Below are positions 1 through 8,686 of a stretch of 25,887 bases of DNA, piece after piece. The notes below the pieces were generated by a model that was given only the letters and a program-made list of their open reading frames with translations, ran no database searches and had not been told where the DNA came from. The position numbers and the translations under genes are program-made. The first letter of the stretch is position 1. Each line of letters opens with the position of its first letter. Origin of the DNA: JBNGDW01 sp049975325 (GTDB lineage: Bacteria > Cloacimonadota > Cloacimonadia > JGIOTU-2 > JBNGDW01); contig JBNGDW010000013.1 in NCBI GenBank assembly GCA_049975325.1, positions 1 through 25,887 on the forward strand, in the 5' to 3' direction.

Positions 1-78
1 CCTCCTTTTCTCTTTTTCCCCCTTTCCCCATTTCTCCCAGTCTCCTCCTCTTCCCTGTCTCTTTTGCGTCCTTTTCTT
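1..78. other. Pyrimidine-rich tract
   Basis: Of the first 78 bases on the + strand nearly all are C or T; only seven or so purines interrupt them (for example at 30, 39-40, 57, 66, 68). The tract ends just before the TTGACA element upstream of ileS. No gene is supportable in bases 1-140. Read on the minus strand the tract is purine-rich and stays open in one frame, but the translation is low-complexity (Lys, Arg, Gly, Glu) and the window edge prevents judging it as a gene end. It could be a leader, a structure-forming sequence or low-complexity DNA at an assembly boundary. Confidence 0.6.
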
Positions 79-115
79 GACACAAAACCTGACAGAAGTC
101 TTTCTTTTGTATCTC
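77..115 (+). promoter_or_regulatory. Possible ileS promoter
   Basis: A perfect TTGACA occurs at 77-82, 59 bases before the ileS start. No good TATAAT follows at 16-18 bases. A TTCTTTTG stretch at 102-109 resembles the TAnnTTTG minus-7 box of Bacteroidetes promoters with one mismatch, at a slightly long spacing. The assignment is tentative. Confidence 0.25.
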
Positions 116-140
116 AATCTTAAAGGCAGAAAGGGATTAT

Positions 141-3100
141 ATGTATAGAGCCATTGACATCAAAGAGCATCCGACTAAATTGGAAAAGCGGATAAATAAC
201 CGCTGGCAGAGCAAAAATATCGCTATTAAGAGCGAAGATTATAGAGATTCTGCACCTAAATTTATTTTTTATGAGGGACCACCCACTGCAAATGGTCTTC
301 CTGGGATTCATCATGTTATAAGCAGAACTTTAAAGGACTCTGTTTGTAGGTATAAGACGATGAAAGGTTTTCAGGTTAAGAGAAAAGCGGGCTGGGACAC
401 ACATGGGCTTCCTGTAGAGATAGAGGTGCAAAAGCAACTTGGTATAAAAACAAAAAAGGACATAGAGGCGTATGGGATTGAGAAATTTAATCAAAAATGC
501 AGAGAGTCTGTCTTTACCTATGAAAAAGAATGGCGGCAGATGACCACTAAGATTGGTTATTGGCTGGATATGGACCATCCTTACATCACTTTAAAAAGCG
601 AATATATAGAGACTGTCTGGTGGCTCTTGCATCAATTCTGGAAGGCAGGACTGATCTATCACGAGCACAAAATCGTTCCCTATTGTCCAAGTTGCGGAAC
701 CCCACTTTCCAGTCACGAGGTTGCCCTCGGATACGAAGAGGTGGAAGACCCTTCTATCTTTGTGAAAGTTAGGCTAAAAAATGAAGAAAATACATATTTC
801 CTCGCCTGGACTACAACTCCATGGACTTTACTTTCCAATGTGGCTCTGGTGGTTCACCCCGATGAAGTCTATGCAATGGTCAAAATAAATGATGAATATT
901 TTATTCTGGCAAAGGCTCGCCTGGAGGTTCTTGAGGATAACTATACTATTGTAGAGGAATATAAAGGAGCTGAGCTTGAATATCTGGAGTATGAGCCTTT
1001 ATTTACATCTGATGTCCAGAAGGGATATTCTAAAAAAGCCTGGTATGTTGCGCTTGGTGATTATGTTACAATGGATGATGGTACGGGTGTGGTACATACA
1101 GCGCCTGCTTTTGGGGAGGAGGATTATCAGACAGGGAGAAAATATGGACTTCCCTTTATTCAGCCGGTGAATGGAGAGGGCAAATTTACGGATGAAATCA
1201 TAAATTGGGCTGGTATGTTCGTAAAAGATGCTGATAAGGACATTATTCGTAATCTGCAAACCAGAGGCCTTCTCTATCGTCAGGAACGAATAAAGCATAC
1301 CTATCCTTTCTGCTGGCGGTGCAGCAGCCCTCTTATCTATTTTGCAAGAAAATCGTGGTATATTAAAACAACTGCCTATGCTGATAAGATGCTGGAAAAC
1401 AATCGGGAAATAAACTGGATTCCAAAATATGTTGGCGAGAAGCGTTTTGGGGATTGGCTGGCAAATAATGTTGATTGGGCAATTAGCCGCGATAGATATT
1501 GGGGAACTCCACTCAATATCTGGGTCTGCGATAAATGTCATGCCCAGGATTCCCCAGATTCCATCTCATCACTTAGAAAAAAAGGGAGAATGGAGGATGG
1601 CAGTCCTGTCCCAGAAGATGTAGAACTTCATCGCCCCTATGTTGATAAGGTTGTTTTCACCTGCCCCCAATGTGGTGCCCCTATGCACCGTACCCCAGAA
1701 GTTATTGACTGCTGGTTTGATTCAGGCTCAATGCCATTTGCCCAATGGCATTATCCGTTTGAGAATAAGGAAAAATTTGAGCAAGAGTTTTTCCCTGCTG
1801 ATTTTATCGCTGAAGGCATTGACCAGACAAGAGGATGGTTTTATACCTTGCTAGCAATATCAACTTTTATAAAAGGTGTCTCGGCATATAAAAATTGTTT
1901 GGTAAACGAGCTGGTTCTGGATAAGAATGGGGTAAAAATGAGTAAATCGCGCGGCAATGCTGTCAATGTGTTTGATGTTCTTGAAAAGTACGGAGCAGAT
2001 GCCACGAGATGGTACATGCTTGCCGTTAGTCCCCCCTGGATACCAACAAGATTTGATGAGAACGGGATCAAAGAAGTGCAAAGTAAATTTATCAATACCT
2101 TCAAAAATGTGGTTTCATTTTTTACCACTTATGCAAATATTGATAAATACGACTATGATAAGTATCCTTATATTATACCGAGAAAAAGACAGGAAGCGGA
2201 TCGCTGGATTTTGTCTCGACTCAATACACTTATAAAATCTGTAATAAAGAATAATGACCGTTATGATTTTACTCGCTCAGTAAGGCTTTGCCAAAATTTT
2301 GTTGTGAATGATCTGAGCAACTGGTATGTGCGCCGTATTCGGAAGCGCTGCTGGGCACCTGGCATGGAGCAGGACAAAATCGCTGCTTATTCAACCCTTT
2401 ATGAGGTTGTTATAACGGTAACAAAGTTATGTGCTCCTTTTGCTCCCTTCATTACGGAAGAAATTTTTGTAAATCTTACAGGGAAAGAAAGTGTACATCT
2501 GGAAGACTATCCTCTACCAGATGAGAGCCTCATTGATGCAAAACTTGAAGAGGAGATGCAGACAGTTATAGATATTGTGACACTTGCGCGCTCAGCCCGA
2601 AACGATGTACAAATCAAAATTCGGCAGCCTTTGCAAACCCTCTATCTTCCAGTCCGATACAAAGAAATAGTTGAGCGTATGCACTCTCTTATAAGTGAAG
2701 AGATAAATATAAAAAATATTGAATATGTAGGAGATAAAGATCAATTTATACAATATGAGGTGAAACCAAACTTTAAGACCCTTGGTCCCAGATATGGGAA
2801 GTTGCTGCCTCATATTGCAGAAGCCCTTCAACGAGTGAATTCAAAGCATCTCACAGATGAAATCCAAACTGCGGGGGAATATCATCTTGATATTGAGGGC
2901 ACGCCTGTTAAATTAACCCCAGAGGATATAATCGTTGATTCTCATCAGAGGGAGAACTTTGCCTTTAAAGAAGAGGGCGACCTGTTCGTGGCTCTTGATA
3001 TCTCTCTGAATAAAGAGCTAATATTGGAAGGGAATGCTCGTGAGCTTGTGAATAAGATTCAATTTATGAGAAAAGAAAACAATTTTGAGATTATGGACCG

Positions 3101-3290
3101 GATATATATCTACTATTTCTCGCCAGAGGATGAGATAAAGGAAACATTCGCCCTTTTCAGAGATTACATAAAGCAAGAAACCCTTGCGCTTGAGGTGATT
3201 GAGAAAGATAAGCCTGATAATATGCAGGAAAGGGATATTAACGGAAAGCCAATTTTTCTGGAACTTGAAAGGGTTCCTTTCCAAAGATAA
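141..3290 (+). CDS. ileS: Isoleucyl-tRNA synthetase, class-2 type with GIHH signature
   Basis: Cytoplasmic class I synthetase that charges tRNA-Ile with isoleucine using ATP; 1049 residues, normal for the family. The start at 141 is preceded by a purine-rich AGAAAGGG site. The ATP-binding signature is at residues 55-58 as GIHH, not the usual HxGH, and KMSKS is intact at 599-603. The editing (CP1) domain shows the Thr-rich WTTTPWT at 223-229 and the GTGVVHTAP segment at 314-322. Cys pairs CPSC (182-185), CDKC and CPQC probably bind zinc in the inserted domain, and PEVIDCWFDSGSMP is typical of the family. The C-terminal layout resembles the eukaryote-like IleRS2 class, which is associated with natural mupirocin resistance. 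The family is certain; the resistance phenotype is inferred. Confidence 0.97.
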   Translation: MYRAIDIKEHPTKLEKRINNRWQSKNIAIKSEDYRDSAPKFIFYEGPPTANGLPGIHHVISRTLKDSVCRYKTMKGFQVKRKAGWDTHGLPVEIEVQKQLGIKTKKDIEAYGIEKFNQKCRESVFTYEKEWRQMTTKIGYWLDMDHPYITLKSEYIETVWWLLHQFWKAGLIYHEHKIVPYCPSCGTPLSSHEVALGYEEVEDPSIFVKVRLKNEENTYFLAWTTTPWTLLSNVALVVHPDEVYAMVKINDEYFILAKARLEVLEDNYTIVEEYKGAELEYLEYEPLFTSDVQKGYSKKAWYVALGDYVTMDDGTGVVHTAPAFGEEDYQTGRKYGLPFIQPVNGEGKFTDEIINWAGMFVKDADKDIIRNLQTRGLLYRQERIKHTYPFCWRCSSPLIYFARKSWYIKTTAYADKMLENNREINWIPKYVGEKRFGDWLANNVDWAISRDRYWGTPLNIWVCDKCHAQDSPDSISSLRKKGRMEDGSPVPEDVELHRPYVDKVVFTCPQCGAPMHRTPEVIDCWFDSGSMPFAQWHYPFENKEKFEQEFFPADFIAEGIDQTRGWFYTLLAISTFIKGVSAYKNCLVNELVLDKNGVKMSKSRGNAVNVFDVLEKYGADATRWYMLAVSPPWIPTRFDENGIKEVQSKFINTFKNVVSFFTTYANIDKYDYDKYPYIIPRKRQEADRWILSRLNTLIKSVIKNNDRYDFTRSVRLCQNFVVNDLSNWYVRRIRKRCWAPGMEQDKIAAYSTLYEVVITVTKLCAPFAPFITEEIFVNLTGKESVHLEDYPLPDESLIDAKLEEEMQTVIDIVTLARSARNDVQIKIRQPLQTLYLPVRYKEIVERMHSLISEEINIKNIEYVGDKDQFIQYEVKPNFKTLGPRYGKLLPHIAEALQRVNSKHLTDEIQTAGEYHLDIEGTPVKLTPEDIIVDSHQRENFAFKEEGDLFVALDISLNKELILEGNARELVNKIQFMRKENNFEIMDRIYIYYFSPEDEIKETFALFRDYIKQETLALEVIEKDKPDNMQERDINGKPIFLELERVPFQR

Positions 3291-3357
3291 ATTTTGTAGC
3301 AAGGAAAGAACAAAAAATCTTTTAAGAAAACCAAAAAAAATCATACAGAGGTATAAG

Positions 3358-4203
3358 ATGTTTAGAAGAAGACTTAGTTATATACTTATATTTATCGGTA
3401 CACTTTGTCTGTTATCATGTGGTGAGCAGCGATCTAAGGAGCAAGTCTGGGCACCATCTGATTTTTGGAACACGGATGGCTATTTTCAACAGGATGCGGT
3501 TCGTACCCCTTCTGCCAGTGAGCAAGTTATTCGGGCACGAATACGAGGTAAATGGCAGAAATTTACACTTCAAGACCTCCCCCCAGAATTTATGAAATGG
3601 AACACAGAAAGACGGATTGAAACATTGGACAGGTTCAGACAGATGGCTCCTCCAGAACTTGCCGGACCACATAATGGCATAGTTGCCTCCTATGGTGCAA
3701 AAAGGTTTGATACACAGTTTAAGTTGAATAATGCTGTCAAGGGTATGGGATTTTTACCAAAGCCAGAAAGACTGCCAGAAATTATCGCACTGCTTGACTC
3801 TACAAAAGATGCTTCATTTCAAGATAAACTTGATAATTTGCAGTATCTTTATGAAAATGCAGAGGAGATATTTGATCTTAACAAGCAGGTTTCACTTGAA
3901 CTTTATTCCACACCAGAATTTGAGACTCAGACCTTCTTAAATCAGATGACAAACCCTATTTCTACAATAGTTTTTCTCGATATCCCTTCATACAAACTTA
4001 AGACCATTGTTCGCTTATTACATCCAGATGATCCGCATCTTACAGAATATGAAAGAAATGTCGTTCGTTATGTGAACGATGTACACAGCTATTTCCATGG
4101 TGAATTTCCACGAGATTATATAACTGCTATCTATTATGTGGTGGAGGTCTATGATAACTCTCCAGGCAGTAGTGATGCACTGGGACGGAGAATAGCCCCT
4201 TAA
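3358..4203 (+). CDS. Lipoprotein of unknown function
   Basis: 281 residues from the ATG at 3358, chosen over in-frame starts further upstream because it directly begins a lipoprotein signal (MFRRR, a hydrophobic stretch, then LLSC with the lipidated Cys at 21) and because AGAGGT lies just before it. The mature part is hydrophilic and mostly helical-looking, rich in charged residues, with a short conserved-looking stretch around PPEFMKWNTERRIETLDRF. I do not recognise a family. It follows ileS after 67 bases and precedes pruA after 114 bases, so it may be read through from ileS, but neither neighbour suggests a role. It is predicted to be anchored in a membrane facing the periplasm. Confidence 0.8.
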   Translation: MFRRRLSYILIFIGTLCLLSCGEQRSKEQVWAPSDFWNTDGYFQQDAVRTPSASEQVIRARIRGKWQKFTLQDLPPEFMKWNTERRIETLDRFRQMAPPELAGPHNGIVASYGAKRFDTQFKLNNAVKGMGFLPKPERLPEIIALLDSTKDASFQDKLDNLQYLYENAEEIFDLNKQVSLELYSTPEFETQTFLNQMTNPISTIVFLDIPSYKLKTIVRLLHPDDPHLTEYERNVVRYVNDVHSYFHGEFPRDYITAIYYVVEVYDNSPGSSDALGRRIAP

Positions 4204-4254
4204 ATGGTTTGCATGGGCAAAGAATTGTAAGTTTTTATGAATTTCTATAAAATC

Positions 4255-4285
4255 TTGACGGAATTCTTGATCTCACAGTTCTAAT
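4255..4285 (+). promoter_or_regulatory. Candidate pruA promoter
   Basis: TTGACG at 4255-4260 and TCTAAT at 4280-4285 match minus-35 and minus-10 consensus at five of six bases each, with a 19-base spacer, which is long but tolerated. They lie in the 114-base gap before the aldehyde dehydrogenase. The gap is otherwise plain AT-rich DNA. Confidence 0.35.
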
Positions 4286-4317
4286 GGCTAAAAATATTCC
4301 TTGATTATGGAGGTATT

Positions 4318-5949
4318 ATGAGTAACGGGATATTCAAACTACCTAAGCCTCAAAATGAACCAGTATTTTCTTATGCCCCGGGCACTCCTGAGAGAAAGGC
4401 ACTGAAAGATGCTATAGCAAACTTGCAGTCCAAGGAGATAGAAATTCCACTCATAATTGGTGGAAAAGAGATCCGCACAGGAGATATCGGTGAATGTAGA
4501 TGTCCGCATAATCATAAACATAGGCTGGCAACTTATCACAAAGCCGGCGAGAAAGAGGTTGAACTGGCAATTAGTTCTGCACTTTCCGCTCGTAAGGAGT
4601 GGGTGTCTATGCCATGGGAGGCAAGACTCTCCATCTTTCTGCGGGCAGCAGAACTGATCTCAGCTAAATATCGGATGACAATAAATGCTGCAACTATGCT
4701 TGGTCAGAGTAAAAATGCATTTCAGGCAGAGATAGATTCAGCCTGCGAATTGATAGATTTTTTGCGATTTAACTCATATAATGCTATTGATATTTACAAG
4801 CAGCAACCTGAATCGACAAAGGAATGTTGGAATCGAGTGGAGCAGCGTCCACTTGAAGGCTTTGTGTTTGCTGTCACTCCCTTTAATTTTATGTCGATTG
4901 CTGGCAATCTCCCCTCTGCACCTGCACTAATGGGTAATGTAGTCTTGTGGAAACCCGCCTCTTCTGCTGTGTACCCTGCCTATTTCTTTATGAAGATATT
5001 AGAGGAAGCAGGACTTCCTGAGGGTGTAATTAATTTTGTAGCCGGTTCTGGCAGCAAAATAGGGCAGAGAATCCTTGCTGATCCTAATCTTACCGGTCTC
5101 CATTTCACAGGTAGTACCGCTACTTTTCAGTCAATGTGGCGAACAATAGGTGAAAACATTCATAACTACCGTACATATCCACGCATAGTTGGTGAAACAG
5201 GTGGAAAAGACTTTATAGTTGCCCACCCAAGTGCAGACCTCAATGTCCTAAATGCCGGTATCATACGAGGTGCTTTCGAATATCAGGGGCAGAAATGCTC
5301 TGCTGTCTCTCGAGCATATATACCAGAAACCTTGTGGAAAGAGCTAAAACCACTCCTTATTTCCACAGCTAAGGAACTCAAAATGGGTGATGTAACTGAT
5401 TTTTCCAATTTTATGAACGCTGTGATAGATAAAAATGCCTATGACAAGATAGTTTCATATATTGAATATGCAAAAGATTCGGATGAAGCTGAAATTCTGT
5501 GCGGTGGGAATTATTCTGATGAAACTGGATATTTTGTAGAACCAACCATCATCCAGACCACAAATCCCAAGTTCAAGACAATAAGAGAAGAAATCTTCGG
5601 TCCAGTTCTGACGATCTATATCTATCCTGATAATAAGTATGAAGAGACACTTCACCTTTGTGATGAGACTTCTCCCTATGGATTAACAGGTGCGATCTTT
5701 GCAAGAGAGAGAAAGGCAATTGTAATGGCAACCGAAATTCTTACAGATGCTGCTGGAAATTTCTACATTAATGATAAACCTACTGGTGCTGTAGTGGGAC
5801 AGCAACCCTTTGGTGGAAGTCGTGGTTCAGGAACCAATGATAAGGCTGGCAGCACTCTGAATCTTCTTAGATGGGTATCAGCCCGAACTATTAAAGAAAA
5901 TTTCATCCCTCCGGAAAACTATCGTTATCCGTTTATGGATGCAGAATAA
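4318..5949 (+). CDS. pruA: 1-pyrroline-5-carboxylate (glutamate semialdehyde) dehydrogenase
   Basis: Oxidises L-glutamate gamma-semialdehyde, which is in equilibrium with pyrroline-5-carboxylate, to glutamate with NAD; this is the second step of proline degradation, also fed by arginine and ornithine. The length of 543 residues fits the stand-alone ALDH4A1-like form rather than bifunctional PutA. The catalytic general base is Glu293 in the GETGGK motif and the nucleophile is Cys327 in QGQKCSA. The cofactor-binding PFNF and WKPASSA segments and the C-terminal PFGGSRGSGTNDKAG stretch are intact. The start is preceded by TGGAGGT at good spacing. No proline dehydrogenase gene is adjacent, so the partner must be encoded elsewhere. 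Confidence 0.95.
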   Translation: MSNGIFKLPKPQNEPVFSYAPGTPERKALKDAIANLQSKEIEIPLIIGGKEIRTGDIGECRCPHNHKHRLATYHKAGEKEVELAISSALSARKEWVSMPWEARLSIFLRAAELISAKYRMTINAATMLGQSKNAFQAEIDSACELIDFLRFNSYNAIDIYKQQPESTKECWNRVEQRPLEGFVFAVTPFNFMSIAGNLPSAPALMGNVVLWKPASSAVYPAYFFMKILEEAGLPEGVINFVAGSGSKIGQRILADPNLTGLHFTGSTATFQSMWRTIGENIHNYRTYPRIVGETGGKDFIVAHPSADLNVLNAGIIRGAFEYQGQKCSAVSRAYIPETLWKELKPLLISTAKELKMGDVTDFSNFMNAVIDKNAYDKIVSYIEYAKDSDEAEILCGGNYSDETGYFVEPTIIQTTNPKFKTIREEIFGPVLTIYIYPDNKYEETLHLCDETSPYGLTGAIFARERKAIVMATEILTDAAGNFYINDKPTGAVVGQQPFGGSRGSGTNDKAGSTLNLLRWVSARTIKENFIPPENYRYPFMDAE

Positions 5950-6008
5950 TTGAGCAATGAGTACTTCTTTTCCGCTGTATAAATCCCTGAAGTAAGAAAC
6001 GATATAAA

Positions 6009-6044
6009 AGTGGGTATCATTACCTTATGCTTATGATATCCACT
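6009..6044. promoter_or_regulatory. Inverted repeat between pruA and osmC
   Basis: A 12-base arm at 6009-6020 pairs with 6033-6044, with one G-T wobble and a 12-base loop. It ends 39 bases before the OsmC start. It could be a regulator-binding dyad, a transcript hairpin or a weak terminator of pruA; no T-run follows the 3-prime arm, which argues against a standard intrinsic terminator. Confidence 0.5.
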
Positions 6045-6083
6045 GTATTAACCTTAAAAGATAATTTAGAAACTGGAGGAAAC

Positions 6084-6510
6084 ATGAAGCGTGAAACAGT
6101 AGCTATTTGGAAAGGGAATCTTCGAGAGGGTAAAGGAGAGCTTACTACAGGCAGCAAAGCCCTTGTCTCTGCTCCCTATTCGTTCAGAGCAAGGTTTGCG
6201 AATGAGCCTGGCACAAATCCAGAAGAATTAATAGCAGCCGCTCATGCTGGCTGTTTTTCAATGGCTCTCTCAGCTCAATTGGCAGAAGCCGGACTGACGC
6301 CCGAAAAGATTGAAAACCCAAGCCAGCATAAATCTTGAAAAGCAAGGGACAGGCTTTGCTATAACTACCATTCATCTCAAGGTAGCGGCAAAAGTGCCTA
6401 ATGCAGATGACAAAGTATTTGAAGAAGCAGTACAAACTGCAAAGAAAAACTGTCCTGTATCAAAAGTATTAAAAGCAGATATTACAATGGATGCGCAGCT
6501 CGTAAAGTAA
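6084..6510 (+). pseudogene. osmC: OsmC-family peroxidase, split by a one-base frameshift
   Basis: OsmC/Ohr proteins reduce organic hydroperoxides with a reactive Cys pair. Translation from the ATG at 6084, just after CTGGAGGA, gives the typical N-terminal half with GTNPEELIAAAHAGCFSMAL and its peroxidatic Cys. The frame then closes at the TGA at 6336-6338. The rest (ASINLEKQGTGF to KKNCPVSKVLKAD with the resolving Cys) continues in the +1 frame to a TAA at 6510. Removing one A from the four-A run at 6313-6316 restores a product of about 141 residues joined as PEKIE-TQASINLEK, matching the family layout. Both Cys and the stop are otherwise intact, so this is either a very recent mutation or a sequencing or assembly error. 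The TTG at 6310 is not a convincing independent start. Confidence 0.9.
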
Positions 6511-6554
6511 ATTTAAAAATACTTCTTTGCTTTTAGATTAATATATCACATTAT

Positions 6555-8660
6555 ATGAATAATAAGTTCCTTTATGAAATCGGAATGGAAGAACTCCCTC
6601 CTTCTTATATTGGACCGGCTGTTGAAAGTATAACAGATTACTTTAAAGAAAAGCTGGATGCCAAAAATATAAAATTTTTTTCAATTATTTCGTTCTCAAC
6701 ACCACGCCGTCTGGCTATCATTATTGAAGGTCTTCCAGAAAAGCAACCCGACATCTCTCATGAAATTATAGGTCCTCTCCAAAAAATTGCTTATGATGAA
6801 AATGGTAAGCTGAATAAAGTTGGAAAAGGATTTATACATAAATATCAAATCCCAGAAAAAGATCTACAGATACGGGAGCTCCCTAAAGGGAATTATCTTG
6901 TGGCTACTAAGATAGCTCCCGGAGCCCGGACTCAGGAGATTTTAGCGAAACTCGCCCCGGAAATTATTGCCAAGATCCCTTTCCCCAAAACAATGCATTG
7001 GGACAATGAAAACCTTACTTTTGCCCGACCCGTCAGATGGATTGTTGCTCTTTTTAATAATGAAGTCATCCCATTCAAGATTGGCAACTTAACCAGTGGG
7101 GGAGTAAGTTTTGGAAACAGATTTGAAAGGCTAAATAACAAGATTAAAATATCTAATGTTGAACAGTACGAAGAGCTTTTGGAGCAGCATTTCGTAATCC
7201 CGAATAGAACAAAAAGAAAGAGGCTTATATTAAGGCAGTTGGAAGAGACGGCATCCAAGGTGAGATCTAGGCCTATCTTGGATGAAGGACTCGTTGATAC
7301 AGTCACAGATATGGTTGAATATCCCTCTCCTGTATTAGGCCAATTTAAGAAAGATTATCTGAACCTGCCTGAAGAAATCCTTATTGTAACGCTTTCAGAT
7401 ACACAAAAATGTTTTGCAGTTAGAGCACCTGGTGGAAGTTTAAAGCCATATTTCATTTATATAGCTAATAGTAATCCAGAGACTATCCAGCATGTCAGAC
7501 GGGGGAATGAACGGGTTTTAAATGCAAGGCTTGCTGATGCACGGTTTTATTTTGAGACTGACAAGAAGACAAAATTAGTAGACCGGGTTCCTCTTTTGAA
7601 AAAAATTACTTTTCAGAAAGATTTAGGTTCACTTTATGATAAAACAGAGCGAATGCGAAAACTCGGTAGTTTCCTATCCGAGACCCTGAATTATCACGCT
7701 GAAAAAATTGACAGAGCAATCTTGCTGGCAAAAACTGATCTTACAACCCTGATGCTTGGTGAAAAAGAGTATACCAAGTTGCAGGGATTTATGGGCTGGC
7801 AGTACGCACTTGCTGATGGAGAAGATGAGGAGGTCGCAAAGGCAATATTTGAGCAATATCTTCCCAGATTTAAAGATGATCGGTTGCCAGAAACTTCCAC
7901 AGGTGTGGCCCTTTCCCTTGTTGATAAAATTGATACAATTTGCGGGTGCTTTGCAGTTGATATTTTCCCTACAGGTTCATATGACCCTTTAGGGCTTCGC
8001 CGTGCAGCAAGCGGTATCATCCGCATTCTTGATGAACGTAATATTTCACTTCGCCTGGATAGACTTATCAGCAAAAGCCTTTCATTATATAAAGATGTTG
8101 CAAAGCAGGATATGAAAAGCACAGAGTCCTTGTTGATAGAATTCTTTAAGCAAAGAATTCGTACGCATTTAGAAGGGTATGGACTTGACTATGATGTCAT
8201 TGATAGCGTGATGCACATTGATTTTTCTGATATTGCAGACCTTAGACATCGCGCACTTGCTGTGCAACGATTTAAAAATGAAGAGAACTTTGTTAAATTA
8301 GTGTTGGGGTTTAAAAGAGTTTCAAACATTATTTCTGAGGCAGAAAATTTCGGAAAGGTGGACACGGATTTATTTCAAGAAGAGGCTGAATTTGCTCTGT
8401 ATCAGGCGTATATTAAATTGCAAAAGATTGTTAATAGATATCTCGCAGAAAAAAATTACGATGTTATTCTTGAGCATCTCGCAGAAAATTGGTATGTGAT
8501 AAAAACATTCTTTGATGAGGTATTAGTTAATGTAGAAGATGGTATTATTCGACAGAATAGATATAACTTGTTATATGAAGTAAGGAAGTTGTTCCTTACA
8601 GTGGCAGATATATCAAAAATTGTTGTAGCAGAAAAAGATTTTAGTACTTTAGATTCATAA
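6555..8660 (+). CDS. glyS: Glycyl-tRNA synthetase beta subunit
   Basis: Beta chain of the alpha2-beta2 glycyl-tRNA synthetase; it carries much of the tRNA-binding machinery while the alpha chain holds the active site for glycine activation. The length of 701 residues is close to the E. coli protein. It opens with the family-typical LYEIGMEELPPSYIG, continues with FARPVRWIVAL, MVEYPSPVLGQF and PLGLRRAASGI, and ends with an anticodon-binding region containing FFDEVLVN, NRYNLLYEVRKLF and VADISKIV. The start at 6555 has no clear Shine-Dalgarno sequence; the AT-rich 44 bases before it may favour leaderless or low-structure initiation. The alpha subunit gene (glyQ), usually immediately upstream, is not in the window. 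True Bacteroidetes usually have a single-chain GlyRS, so this gene is a lineage clue. Confidence 0.95.
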   Translation: MNNKFLYEIGMEELPPSYIGPAVESITDYFKEKLDAKNIKFFSIISFSTPRRLAIIIEGLPEKQPDISHEIIGPLQKIAYDENGKLNKVGKGFIHKYQIPEKDLQIRELPKGNYLVATKIAPGARTQEILAKLAPEIIAKIPFPKTMHWDNENLTFARPVRWIVALFNNEVIPFKIGNLTSGGVSFGNRFERLNNKIKISNVEQYEELLEQHFVIPNRTKRKRLILRQLEETASKVRSRPILDEGLVDTVTDMVEYPSPVLGQFKKDYLNLPEEILIVTLSDTQKCFAVRAPGGSLKPYFIYIANSNPETIQHVRRGNERVLNARLADARFYFETDKKTKLVDRVPLLKKITFQKDLGSLYDKTERMRKLGSFLSETLNYHAEKIDRAILLAKTDLTTLMLGEKEYTKLQGFMGWQYALADGEDEEVAKAIFEQYLPRFKDDRLPETSTGVALSLVDKIDTICGCFAVDIFPTGSYDPLGLRRAASGIIRILDERNISLRLDRLISKSLSLYKDVAKQDMKSTESLLIEFFKQRIRTHLEGYGLDYDVIDSVMHIDFSDIADLRHRALAVQRFKNEENFVKLVLGFKRVSNIISEAENFGKVDTDLFQEEAEFALYQAYIKLQKIVNRYLAEKNYDVILEHLAENWYVIKTFFDEVLVNVEDGIIRQNRYNLLYEVRKLFLTVADISKIVVAEKDFSTLDS

Positions 8661-8686
8661 AGGAATATGGAGGCTAAAAAAAGTCT

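Noticed and set aside
999..1541. 180-residue open frame on the minus strand inside ileS
   Set aside because: It lies fully within a certain gene, has no ribosome site, and its translation is compositionally random.
6303..6320. Programmed ribosomal frameshift in osmC
   Set aside because: The site is only a four-A run without a standard slippery heptamer or an obvious downstream structure, and OsmC is not known to use frameshifting.
6310..6510. Independent small gene starting at TTG downstream of the OsmC N-terminal half
   Set aside because: Its sequence is exactly the C-terminal half of OsmC; the split is a frameshift, not two genes.
7694..8122. 142-residue minus-strand frame inside glyS
   Set aside because: A Ser/Arg-rich shadow of the glyS coding frame with no recognisable motif.
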